DNA of 5,617 bases, taken from positions 1-5,617 of the forward strand of contig JAZRZG010000108.1 of the NCBI GenBank assembly GCA_045601305.1, read 5' to 3'. The notes beneath the pieces were generated by a model. It had not been told where the DNA came from. It did not search any database and saw only the letters and a program-made list of their open reading frames with translations. Positions 1-5,598 of the stretch are shown piece after piece. A program made the position numbers and the translations under genes. Source of the stretch: Equadaptatus sp045601305. GTDB lineage: Bacteria > Synergistota > Synergistia > Synergistales > Synergistaceae. Within the stretch, counting starts at the first letter, position 1. Every line of letters starts with the position of its first letter.

Positions 1-23
1 AAACGTCCGCACAGCGGACGTTT
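1..23 (-). terminator. Intrinsic terminator hairpin after the tRNA
   Basis: A perfect 10-bp inverted repeat (arms 1-10 and 14-23) closes a three-base loop. It lies 11 bases after the encoded CCA end of the tRNA. Read on the minus strand, the 3' arm ends in TTT at the window edge, so the rest of any T-run cannot be seen. On the plus strand the hairpin is followed by TTTTGTTT, so it could also stop a converging transcript. It is inferred to end the ferredoxin–tRNA unit, and possibly the longer series. Confidence 0.75.
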
Positions 24-33
24 TGTTTGCGAG

Positions 34-109
34 TGGTGGGCCTACCAGGAATCGAACCTAGAACCATCCGGTTATGAGCCGGGAGCTCTGCCAATTGAGC
101 TATAGGCCC
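34..109 (-). tRNA. tRNA with anticodon CAU (elongator Met or Ile2)
   Basis: The 76 bases fold as a complete cloverleaf: a 7-bp acceptor stem (103-109 with 38-44), a D stem GCTC/GAGC, an anticodon loop CTCATAA with CAT at 74-76, a 5-base variable region, a T stem CTAGG/CCTGG with loop TTCGATT, discriminator A and an encoded CCA (34-36). The first anticodon-stem pair is a C·A mismatch (bases 83 and 67). CAU can mean elongator Met or, when the C is modified to lysidine by TilS, Ile2, which reads AUA. The G1-C72 acceptor end, C4-G69 and C5-G68 pairs and the CTCATAA loop resemble E. coli Ile2 as I remember it. The absence of the initiator's unpaired 1:72 end argues against fMet. Met versus Ile2 remains open. 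The gene begins five bases after the ferredoxin stop codon on the same strand, so it is probably cut out of a shared transcript by RNase P. Confidence 0.95.
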
Positions 110-114
110 GCAAA

Positions 115-303
115 TTATTCGTTTGTTTTACAGCATATTGCTCCTACAGGACATGCTTCCATTGCTTTTTTTACTTCCGGCGCGTCACTCTGCGCTTTCA
201 CTTTGCTTTTGCCGAGTTCATCGTTAATCTCAAAAACCTCGGGGCAAAACTGTTCACAAATGCCGCAACCGATACACTCGTCGATGTTGACCTTTACTTC
301 CAT
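115..303 (-). CDS. Small single-cluster [4Fe-4S] ferredoxin
   Basis: This is a 62-residue cytoplasmic electron carrier. The motif C10-I-G-C13-G-I-C16-x3-C20-P, plus C51-P-V-G-A near the C-terminus, matches single-[4Fe-4S] ferredoxins of the Thermotoga maritima type, in which the four Cys at 10, 13, 16 and 51 hold the cluster. The second full CxxCxxC motif of clostridial 8Fe ferredoxins is absent. In the Thermotoga protein the extra Cys20 forms a disulfide with Cys43; here position 43 is Glu, while two additional cysteines sit at 57-58. An in-frame TTG at 310-312 would add three residues, but it directly abuts GGGGG (313-317), leaving no room for ribosome binding. The ATG at 301-303 has that GGGGG nine bases upstream, so I chose it. 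The gene has its own promoter just after purR and is followed within five bases by a tRNA. The redox partner cannot be inferred. Confidence 0.93.
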   Translation of the reverse strand: MEVKVNIDECIGCGICEQFCPEVFEINDELGKSKVKAQSDAPEVKKAMEACPVGAICCKTNE

Positions 304-312
304 GACAATCAA

Positions 313-317
313 CCCCC
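313..317 (-). promoter_or_regulatory. Ribosome binding site that decides the ferredoxin start
   Basis: GGGGG lies nine bases before the ATG at 301-303 but touches the upstream TTG at 310-312. This spacing favours the ATG and a 62-residue protein over a 65-residue one. Confidence 0.65.
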
Positions 318-328
318 AACGACCGAAG

Positions 329-357
329 ATTGTACTCTAAAAATCCTGTTTCGTCAA
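329..357 (-). promoter_or_regulatory. Sigma-A type promoter for ferredoxin–tRNA
   Basis: On the minus strand, TTGACG (352-357) and TACAAT (329-334) are separated by exactly 17 bases, close to the TTGACA/TATAAT consensus. Transcription would begin near 321-323, giving a leader of about 20 bases that carries the GGGGG ribosome site. The -35 box begins only four bases after the purR stop codon, and no terminator lies between, so the unit may also receive readthrough from purR. Confidence 0.8.
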
Positions 358-361
358 ATAC

Positions 362-1162
362 TTAATTATTATCCGCGACAGTAAGCCTGATATTCCCGTT
401 TTCTTCCGACAGATTAAGCAGTGTTTTATAGCTGCCGATTGCTTTTTTCTGCGGTTTTTCCGCCGTAATGAACAAACCTGTACCGACTGTTTCCGCCTCA
501 AACTGCTGTGCCATCAAATGCATACCGGCGACAGTGCTGCCGCCGCGCATAAAATCATCAAAAATAAGCACGCGGGAACCTTTCTGTATCTGTTTTGTGC
601 CCATATACATTGTACGCACTTCTCCGTTTGCCATCGGATAATGCACAGCCATGGCGGCGCCGTCGCTCGGACGATTTCTGAAACGGCACACAGCCAGAGG
701 ACAGCCGAGTGCGTGCGCCGCGAACAGAGAGCATGGAATACCCTTAACTTCCGTTGTCATTATAATATCAGCCTTGACGGAAGTAAAAAGTGACGCCATC
801 GCAAGTCCGAGAGACAACGCATATTCAGGGTCAAACAAAAGATCGTTATAATAAATCAAACCGCCGGGAAGATACCTTTCAGGAACAGACAGCTTCTGCG
901 CAATATCGTTAAGCACAGAGCCGCGGTATTCAGGAGTACAGTTCGGGAGCAGCACAGCTCCGCCGCTGCGTCCGCGTTCAACTCGTATTTCGCCGAAGCC
1001 GTCTTTAACAATCGCGTTGTGTATTACATCTATATCATCGCTTACAACTGTTTTGGAAACCTTAAATTCATCGGCAAGATTAGTAAGCGAGACATTTTTT
1101 GACGGCGACATGAAAAATTTTGACGCCAGCCTGATAAGTCTTTCCGTTCTCTGTCCTTTCAT
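362..1162 (-). CDS. purR: PurR-type purine operon repressor (Bacillus family)
   Basis: This is a 266-residue protein of the Gram-positive PurR family, which is unrelated to E. coli LacI-type PurR. Residues 1-72 resemble the winged-helix DNA-binding domain (a start like MKGQRTERL parallels Bacillus MKFRRSGRL). The rest is a type I phosphoribosyltransferase-like fold with the PRPP loop VLIFDDFMRGGST at about 198-210, matching VLIIDDFMKAGGT in Bacillus. Family knowledge: PRPP binding lowers DNA binding, so the protein senses purine status, and it acts as a repressor rather than an enzyme. It is slightly shorter than the roughly 285-residue Bacillus protein. An in-frame TTG at 1166-1168 overlaps the ispE stop codon, but alignment to family N-termini favours the ATG at 1160-1162, two bases beyond that stop. 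GGAAAGG lies 11 bases before the ATG and 5 before the TTG, so the upstream start is not excluded. The order ispE–purR is conserved in Bacillus. No convincing PurR operator pair is seen in the window. Confidence 0.95.
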   Translation of the reverse strand: MKGQRTERLIRLASKFFMSPSKNVSLTNLADEFKVSKTVVSDDIDVIHNAIVKDGFGEIRVERGRSGGAVLLPNCTPEYRGSVLNDIAQKLSVPERYLPGGLIYYNDLLFDPEYALSLGLAMASLFTSVKADIIMTTEVKGIPCSLFAAHALGCPLAVCRFRNRPSDGAAMAVHYPMANGEVRTMYMGTKQIQKGSRVLIFDDFMRGGSTVAGMHLMAQQFEAETVGTGLFITAEKPQKKAIGSYKTLLNLSEENGNIRLTVADNN

Positions 1163-1164
1163 TG

Positions 1165-2004
1165 TCAATCCAGCCTTTCCGTTGCAAGAACAAATTCTTT
1201 TGAGCCAAGCTCATATTCTATATTGTCCAAAGTATCTGCCGGCGCTGCCGCAAACACAGCGCTGCCGCTTCCGCACATGCCCCATGCCAAAGAGCCCTGT
1301 CTCTCTGCAATGTTAAAGAAATCATTGTACTGCGGATGTTCCTTTACCGCGTTGGCGATAAAATCGTTCGGCAGAAGTCCCGCGCGTTCTCCGCGCATAA
1401 GCCTGTCAATTATTCCGTTGGCTTCTGCCTCATAATCAACAGTTTCAAAACGTCCGTTTCTTGATTTCTCAAGAGCGCAGTATGCTTCCGGCGTTGAGGC
1501 TGTCCATTTTGGGAAGACAAGCAGCCACGGAAGTTTAATGTCAGCCTTAACCGGCGTAAGTTTTTCACCAATTCCGCAGGCAAAATTCAGCGCGCTGTCA
1601 CGCGTCAGCACAGCCACGTCCGCGCCAAGTTTTGCCGCTTCTTCAGCCGTAAAATTAAACCCGCAGTTATCCCGCAGCCACAGCAGCAAAGCTGCCGCGT
1701 TTCCGCTCCCCGCGCCAATTCCGGAGCCTTGCGGATAACGTTTTGAAAGTTTGAGAGAAAGCGGCGGAACAGAAATTTTTTCCGCCGCAAATTCAAGCAC
1801 AGAGTCAAGCAGATTTTTACCGCTGATTTTTGCGCCGATGACATCTATAATATGCCTGTTGCTGTCTGTTTTCTCAACACTAAGACACTCCGCTCCGTTT
1901 TTTTTCCAGAACACGGAACGAAGTTCGTGATAACCGTCTTCTTTTTGACCAAGAATTCGAAGCGTAAGATTTATCTTTACAGGACAGACTATTGTCTCAT
2001 TCAT
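1165..2004 (-). CDS. ispE: 4-diphosphocytidyl-2-C-methyl-D-erythritol kinase
   Basis: This 279-residue GHMP-family kinase phosphorylates CDP-methylerythritol at the 2-hydroxyl with ATP, the fourth step of the MEP isoprenoid pathway in the cytoplasm. The N-terminal signature CPVKINLTL...DGYHEL (residues 7-27) is typical of IspE and contains the catalytic Lys10. The ATP-binding glycine-rich loop is at 91-104 (PQGSGIGAGSGNAA). The GADVAV segment at 127-132 supplies the catalytic Asp129, and the third GHMP motif WGMCGSGSAVFA is at 241-252. Length agrees with E. coli IspE (283). One deviation: the usual SSN of the glycine-rich loop is SGN here (Gly101). The start ATG at 2002-2004 has only a weak GGA seven bases upstream. 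The gene lies 41 bases after veg and its TGA stop nearly touches purR, which suggests translational coupling and a veg–ispE–purR operon. Confidence 0.97.
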   Translation of the reverse strand: MNETIVCPVKINLTLRILGQKEDGYHELRSVFWKKNGAECLSVEKTDSNRHIIDVIGAKISGKNLLDSVLEFAAEKISVPPLSLKLSKRYPQGSGIGAGSGNAAALLLWLRDNCGFNFTAEEAAKLGADVAVLTRDSALNFACGIGEKLTPVKADIKLPWLLVFPKWTASTPEAYCALEKSRNGRFETVDYEAEANGIIDRLMRGERAGLLPNDFIANAVKEHPQYNDFFNIAERQGSLAWGMCGSGSAVFAAAPADTLDNIEYELGSKEFVLATERLD

Positions 2005-2045
2005 AAAAATTTCCGATACAACACCTAAAACAACGCAAAACTGAC

Positions 2046-2291
2046 TTAAAAAAGAGACTCTCCGCTTTCGCTAAGCGTTATCTCAACATCTCCTGTAAGC
2101 AAGTCAGTGTAGCGAAATGAGATTACAGTATCAGGCTCGTCAAGATGAAGCGTAAAAAGGTTCGGGTAAACGCTTTCAATAACGGCAGCTGCGCCTTTAG
2201 CCTTTCTGCGTCCGTTCGACGCATAGTAAAGCACTTTTTTCCCGCAGTGCCTTTCAACAATCATTCTGAGCTCGTCAACTGTAATCGGCAT
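2046..2291 (-). CDS. veg: Veg family protein
   Basis: This 81-residue protein resembles Bacillus subtilis Veg (86 residues), a small soluble protein widespread in Firmicutes. Matching features are GKKVLYYASNGRRK (residues 17-30, against GKRLTLKANGGRRK), VYPNLF near 41-46 (against TYPSVF) and a C-terminal SFRYTDLLTGDVEI (against SYSYADILTETVEL). No membrane segment or signal peptide is present. In B. subtilis, Veg has been linked to biofilm formation through the repressor SinR; its molecular activity is not settled, and that role should not be assumed here. The ATG at 2289-2291 is well supported by AAGGTGG eight bases upstream. A strong promoter precedes the gene and it heads the veg–ispE–purR group, the same order as the Bacillus chromosome apart from intervening sspF. 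Confidence 0.93.
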   Translation of the reverse strand: MPITVDELRMIVERHCGKKVLYYASNGRRKAKGAAAVIESVYPNLFTLHLDEPDTVISFRYTDLLTGDVEITLSESGESLF

Positions 2292-2299
2292 TTATCAGT

Positions 2300-2306
2300 C
2301 CACCTT
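2300..2306 (-). promoter_or_regulatory. Strong ribosome binding site of veg
   Basis: AAGGTGG on the minus strand, eight bases before the veg ATG, is the best-spaced ribosome site among the genes of the veg group and fits high expression of veg relative to ispE. Confidence 0.7.
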
Positions 2307-2318
2307 CTCCCATATAAT

Positions 2319-2346
2319 ATTATAGCAATATTCCGTAAAAAATCAA
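2319..2346 (-). promoter_or_regulatory. Sigma-A promoter with extended -10 for veg–ispE–purR
   Basis: On the minus strand TTGATT (2341-2346) is followed after 16 bases by a perfect TATAAT (2319-2324), itself preceded by TGC, an extended -10. Start of transcription is expected near 2312, leaving a leader of about 20 bases. The veg promoter of B. subtilis is known as very strong, and this one also looks strong. It lies within the 101-base gap between hemW and veg. Confidence 0.85.
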
Positions 2347-2392
2347 GGGTATTGCGAAGATTTGTTTTAACTTGCCAAAAAATGTAAGGACT

Positions 2393-3499
2393 TTATACAA
2401 GCGCCTCCCAAATTCTGTTTGCGACTCTCATTCCGTCCGGTGTAAAAGCTATATTTTTATCAGTAACGGCATACAGTTCCTGCGGAAATTCTTTCAGCGT
2501 GTCAAGCACGTATTTTTCAGCCGCAACACCGTATTTTGCGCGGTATTTGACACGGTCTATGCCTTCCGCCATACGCAGCTGCAAAACGGAAGCCTCACGC
2601 GCAGCCGCGGCATTGTCAAGTTTTTCTGAAAATACTGCGGCTTTACCGTCTTTTTCAATCATTTCACAGTACCTTTCAAGTCTGCTTTCGTTTGTGTATC
2701 TTTCACCGTCAAGATACCCTGAGGCAGAAACTCCGATGCCGAGATAATCTCCGCCGCGCCAATAATTCATATTATGCTGACTTTCTTTTCCGCGCAACGC
2801 GAAATTTGCAATTTCATACTGGTTATATCCGTGTGCAGGCAGATATTCCTGCGCAAAAAGATACTGCTCGTACCCGTCCGGCAAGTCAAGTTCCGTTTTG
2901 GCAAACAGTGTTCCGTATTCTATCGTCAGCTGATAAAGTGAGATATGCGAAAGTCCGAGAGTTACAGCTGTTTCAAGCGTTTTCTGCCAACTCCCGAGAC
3001 TCTGCCGCGGAAGTCCGAACATAAAATCTGCATTCACGGCAAAGCCTGCGTTAACAGCATTTTTCACCGCGTCTAGCGCCTGTTTTGCGTTATGAAGCCG
3101 TCCCAGAAATTTAAGTTCGTCATCGGCAAGACTCTGAACACCTATACTGACACGGGTAACGCCGATTCCTTTCCAAAACGCAAGCAGCTCTTTTGTCAGA
3201 GAATTTGGATTAGCCTCGACAGTAAATTCCGAGCACACAGAGACAACAAAGTTTTTTTCAAAAATTCCGGCAAGATTTTCCCATTGCCGCAGAGAAAGAC
3301 AGGAAGGTGTTCCTCCGCCGACGTAAAGCGTGCGCGCTGAAATTTGACCGAGACGCGAATGCCAAAAGGCAAGCTCACGTTCGAGCCTGCCCAAATAAAC
3401 TTCCTTTGCCGCGCCGCCCTGCGCATAACTTGCAAATGCGCAGTACGGACATTTTCTTTCACAAAAAGGAATATGAATATAGACGGGAAGCTCCGCCAA
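2393..3499 (-). CDS. hemW: HemW, radical SAM heme chaperone (formerly called HemN-like)
   Basis: This is a 368-residue radical SAM protein. YIHIPFCERKCPYCAF carries the cluster-binding C13-x3-C17-x2-C20. The residue two after the last Cys is Phe, whereas true oxygen-independent coproporphyrinogen oxidase HemN has a further Cys there. GGGTP at 61-65 is the SAM-binding glycine motif, and HNMNYW at 242-247 is the HNxxYW heme-binding motif that marks HemW. Family knowledge: HemW binds heme and SAM and hands heme to membrane respiratory proteins; it is not a coproporphyrinogen oxidase, although databases often label it so. The start is TTG (3497-3499): it follows the lepA TAG with no gap, GGAGG lies eight bases upstream inside lepA, the reading frame matches the conserved N-terminus, and the next Met is only at residue 160. 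The lepA–hemW pair is conserved in Firmicutes. No other heme gene is present in this window. Confidence 0.96.
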   Translation of the reverse strand: MAELPVYIHIPFCERKCPYCAFASYAQGGAAKEVYLGRLERELAFWHSRLGQISARTLYVGGGTPSCLSLRQWENLAGIFEKNFVVSVCSEFTVEANPNSLTKELLAFWKGIGVTRVSIGVQSLADDELKFLGRLHNAKQALDAVKNAVNAGFAVNADFMFGLPRQSLGSWQKTLETAVTLGLSHISLYQLTIEYGTLFAKTELDLPDGYEQYLFAQEYLPAHGYNQYEIANFALRGKESQHNMNYWRGGDYLGIGVSASGYLDGERYTNESRLERYCEMIEKDGKAAVFSEKLDNAAAAREASVLQLRMAEGIDRVKYRAKYGVAAEKYVLDTLKEFPQELYAVTDKNIAFTPDGMRVANRIWEALV

Positions 3500-5311
3500 C
3501 TATTTGTCCTCCGTTTTCGTGACATCCATGAAAGCGAGAAACGCCTCCTGCGGAATTGCAACGTGCCCTATCTGCTTCATACGCTTTTTGCCTTCCTTCT
3601 GCTTTTCAAGCAGCTTGCGCTTACGCGTAATGTCGCCGCCGTAGCACTTGGCAAGAACATCCTTGCGGACAGCCTTAATATTCATGCGGACAATAACTTT
3701 TTTACCCACAGCCGCCTGAATGGGAATTTCAAACAACTGGCGCGGTATAAGCTCCTTCAGCCTGCCGACAACCGCATGCCCGCGGTTATACGCCTGATCC
3801 TTGTGGCAAATAAACGAGAAAGCGTCAACAGGCTCGTCCTGAATAAGCATATCAACCTTAACCAGCTGCTCCGCGCGGAAACCGATATGGTCATAGTCAA
3901 GCGACGCATAGCCGCGCGTACACGATTTCAGTCTGTCATTGAAATCAAGAATAAATTCGGCAAGCGGCATATCGTAAGTCAGCCGCACACGCTCAGGCGT
4001 GAGATAATCCATACTGACATACGTTCCGCGCTTTTCCTGACACAGCTTCATTGCAGCGCCGACAAAACTGTCCGGCATAAAAATTGAGAGCTTTATATAA
4101 GGCTCGCGTATCTCTTCAATTCGCACAGCGTCAGGAAAATCAGAAGGTCTGCGCGTTTCGGCAATACTTCCGTCAGTCAGAAGAATCTGATAACTGACGT
4201 TCGGCGCTGTCGCAACAAGGTCAACACCAAATTCACGGCTCAAACGCTCCTTGGAAATCTCCATGTGAAGCAGCCCGAGAAAACCGCAGCGGAAGCCAAA
4301 ACCAAGCGCGACAGAATTTTCAGGCTCAAAGAAAATCGATGAGTCATTTATGCTCAATTTTTCAAGAGCTTCGCGCAGCTGATTGATATTTTCGCGTTCA
4401 ACAGGGTAGAAACCGCAGAAAACCACCGGCTTAACCTTGCGATAACCGGGAAGCGGCCGAGCGGCAGGACGCGCTGTTTCCGTAACAGTGTCGCCGACGT
4501 GCGCTTCGTCAAGCGTTTTAAGACTTGCGGTAATATAGCCGACTTCGCCGGGACCAAGACAGTCAACCTTCTGCATCTGCGGCTTGAAAACACCGACCTC
4601 GTCAACAAGATAATCGCGCCCCGTAGCCATAAAATGCACCTGTTTACCCGCGCGCAGAACACCGTTCACGACACGCACATAGCAGATAATGCCGCGATAA
4701 TTGTCATAAACCGAGTCAAAGATAAGAGCCTGAAGCGGTATGTTTTCATCGCCGTTCGGCGCAGGCACCTCACTGACAATACGTTCAAGCAGTTCAGGAA
4801 CCCCTTCGCCGGTTTTTGCGCTGATATTTACGGCATCAGCAGCGTCAATCCCTACAATATCGCGAAGCTCAGCCTTAACCTCGTCAGGGTGCGCAGAGGG
4901 CAAATCAATTTTGTTAAGCACAGGCAGAATTTCAAGATCAAGATCAACAGCAAGATAACTGTTCGCGACAGTCTGAGCTTCAACCCCCTGCGTAGCGTCA
5001 ACCACAAGCACGGCACCCTCACACGCCGCAAGAGAACGCGAAACCTCGTAAGAAAAATCTACGTGCCCCGGAGTATCTATCATGTTCAGAATATAATCCT
5101 TACCGTCTTTCGCATGGTAATTCATACGCACCGGAACAAGTTTTATCGTTATGCCGCGCTCACGTTCAAGGTCAAGCATATCAAGCAGCTGCGCCTGCAT
5201 ATTGCGCTTGTCAACAGTGCCCGTTGACTCAAGCAGACGGTCTGCAAGCGTTGACTTGCCGTGGTCAACGTGGGCTATGATACTGAAATTTCTGATACGG
5301 TCGAGATCCAA
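3500..5311 (-). CDS. lepA: Elongation factor 4 (LepA), ribosome-associated GTPase
   Basis: This full-length 603-residue LepA/EF4 (Bacillus: 612) is a translational GTPase, thought to act in ribosome biogenesis or to back-translocate stalled ribosomes; its in vivo role is debated. The G domain occupies about 1-185 with G1 AHVDHGKST (13-21), G2 RGITI (52-56), G3 DTPGH (79-83), G4 NKID (133-136) and G5 SAK (164-166). Domains II, III and V follow, including FRCGFLGLLHMEI near 340-352. The LepA-specific C-terminal domain has the basic stretch RKRKLLEKQKEGKKRMK at 563-579 after CYGGD. EF-G domain IV is absent, as expected for this family. The start is TTG (5309-5311): AAGGAG lies ten bases before it, and an in-frame TGA is three codons upstream, so no ATG start could lie further out. 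It is the first gene of a probable lepA–hemW operon. Confidence 0.98.
   Translation of the reverse strand: MDLDRIRNFSIIAHVDHGKSTLADRLLESTGTVDKRNMQAQLLDMLDLERERGITIKLVPVRMNYHAKDGKDYILNMIDTPGHVDFSYEVSRSLAACEGAVLVVDATQGVEAQTVANSYLAVDLDLEILPVLNKIDLPSAHPDEVKAELRDIVGIDAADAVNISAKTGEGVPELLERIVSEVPAPNGDENIPLQALIFDSVYDNYRGIICYVRVVNGVLRAGKQVHFMATGRDYLVDEVGVFKPQMQKVDCLGPGEVGYITASLKTLDEAHVGDTVTETARPAARPLPGYRKVKPVVFCGFYPVERENINQLREALEKLSINDSSIFFEPENSVALGFGFRCGFLGLLHMEISKERLSREFGVDLVATAPNVSYQILLTDGSIAETRRPSDFPDAVRIEEIREPYIKLSIFMPDSFVGAAMKLCQEKRGTYVSMDYLTPERVRLTYDMPLAEFILDFNDRLKSCTRGYASLDYDHIGFRAEQLVKVDMLIQDEPVDAFSFICHKDQAYNRGHAVVGRLKELIPRQLFEIPIQAAVGKKVIVRMNIKAVRKDVLAKCYGGDITRKRKLLEKQKEGKKRMKQIGHVAIPQEAFLAFMDVTKTEDK
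3508..3512 (-). promoter_or_regulatory. hemW ribosome binding site within the lepA 3' end
   Basis: GGAGG sits within the last codons of lepA, eight bases before the TTG that starts hemW immediately after the lepA TAG. It confirms the TTG start and implies that ribosomes ending lepA can pass straight to hemW. Confidence 0.85.
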
Positions 5312-5321
5312 AACGCTTCAA

Positions 5322-5327
5322 CTCCTT
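5322..5327 (-). promoter_or_regulatory. lepA ribosome binding site supporting a TTG start
   Basis: AAGGAG lies ten bases before the TTG at 5309-5311. The only alternative TTG nearby (5319-5321) is out of frame, so this site supports the TTG assigned to lepA. Confidence 0.75.
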
Positions 5328-5336
5328 AACTGCAAT

Positions 5337-5365
5337 ATTTTACAGCAAACAGCGGCATTGTGCAA
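5337..5365 (-). promoter_or_regulatory. Sigma-A type promoter for lepA–hemW
   Basis: TTGCAC (5360-5365) and TAAAAT (5337-5342) on the minus strand are separated by exactly 17 bases. Transcription would begin close to 5330, giving a leader of about 20 bases carrying AAGGAG. If correct, the region further right is upstream of the lepA transcript rather than part of its leader. Confidence 0.7.
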
Positions 5366-5512
5366 AAACTAAAATCGCGCACACCGAAAACTGAAAAAAT
5401 GGTAAAAACACCCTGCTGCCAACAGTTCTCTTTCAAAACTTGCCATGCGTGTCACATCCCTTCTGAAAATGTTTTGGAGAAATCTGTCACCCTTCCCTAC
5501 TTAAATATCTTG
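5366..5512. other. Non-coding stretch upstream of lepA with an interrupted inverted repeat
   Basis: No convincing gene is present here. The main structure is an imperfect hairpin between 5422 and 5487: ACAG (5422-5425) with CTGT (5484-5487), TTCTC with GAGAA, and CAAAAC (5434-5439) with GTTTTG (5471-5476), interrupted by small bulges. A small inner hairpin (5445-5449 with 5453-5457) pairs fully only as minus-strand RNA, where one pair is a G·U that would be a C·A mismatch on the plus strand. A 25-codon minus-strand frame (5369-5446, ATG to TAG) overlaps it, with AAGGG eleven bases upstream; it has no recognised relatives and is not called as a gene. A structured small RNA, an upstream regulatory element or neutral sequence are all possible. 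Confidence 0.35.
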
Positions 5513-5548
5513 CAAAAAGCGCGTTTTTTGGAAACAGCGCCGTTTTTG
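5513..5548 (-). terminator. Second, weaker terminator-like hairpin
   Basis: CAAAAAGCGC (5513-5522) pairs with GCGC (5537-5540) plus TTTTTG (5543-5548), with a two-base bulge and a 14-base loop. On the minus strand the 3' arm runs GCGCTTTTTG, as in a weak intrinsic terminator or a back-up after the stronger hairpin to its right. The structure is symmetrical enough to act on either strand. Confidence 0.4.
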
Positions 5549-5557
5549 AAACAGGAC

Positions 5558-5598
5558 AAAAAAACAGCTGTCATGCGGTTTCGCAGTGTCAGCTGTTT
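5558..5598 (-). terminator. Intrinsic terminator of an unseen gene to the right
   Basis: A 9-bp stem (arms 5562-5570 and 5590-5598, AAACAGCTG/CAGCTGTTT) has an inner TGCG/CGCA helix. On the minus strand the hairpin is followed by a run of seven T (5558-5564), classic Rho-independent structure. On the plus strand the T-run is broken by CCA. It should end a minus-strand gene whose body lies beyond the right edge, separating it from lepA. Confidence 0.85.

Noticed and set aside
310..312. TTG as the ferredoxin start
   Set aside because: The only ribosome site directly abuts it, leaving no spacing; the ATG nine bases downstream is well placed.
319..331. Possible PurR box (CCGAA core) beside the ferredoxin -10
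   Set aside because: It matches the PurBox consensus at about 10 of 13 positions, but PurR normally needs two boxes at a fixed spacing in opposite orientation. The nearest TTCG (350-353) is a poor match at the wrong distance.
3344..4087. Long plus-strand open frame of 247 codons
   Set aside because: It lies antisense to lepA and part of hemW, has no recognisable domain, and arises from the codon pattern of the strongly conserved lepA on the other strand.
4499..5227. Plus-strand open frame of 242 codons
   Set aside because: It is entirely antisense to the GTPase domain of lepA, with no ribosome site or family signature.
5440..5470. Plus-strand promoter starting with TTGCCA
   Set aside because: There is no acceptable -10 at 16-18 bases, and no plus-strand gene follows within the window.
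5525..5554. Imperfect direct repeat TTTTTGGAAACAG / TTTTTGAAACAG
   Set aside because: Only two copies of a low-complexity word that overlap the terminator hairpins; not evidence of a CRISPR array or mobile element.
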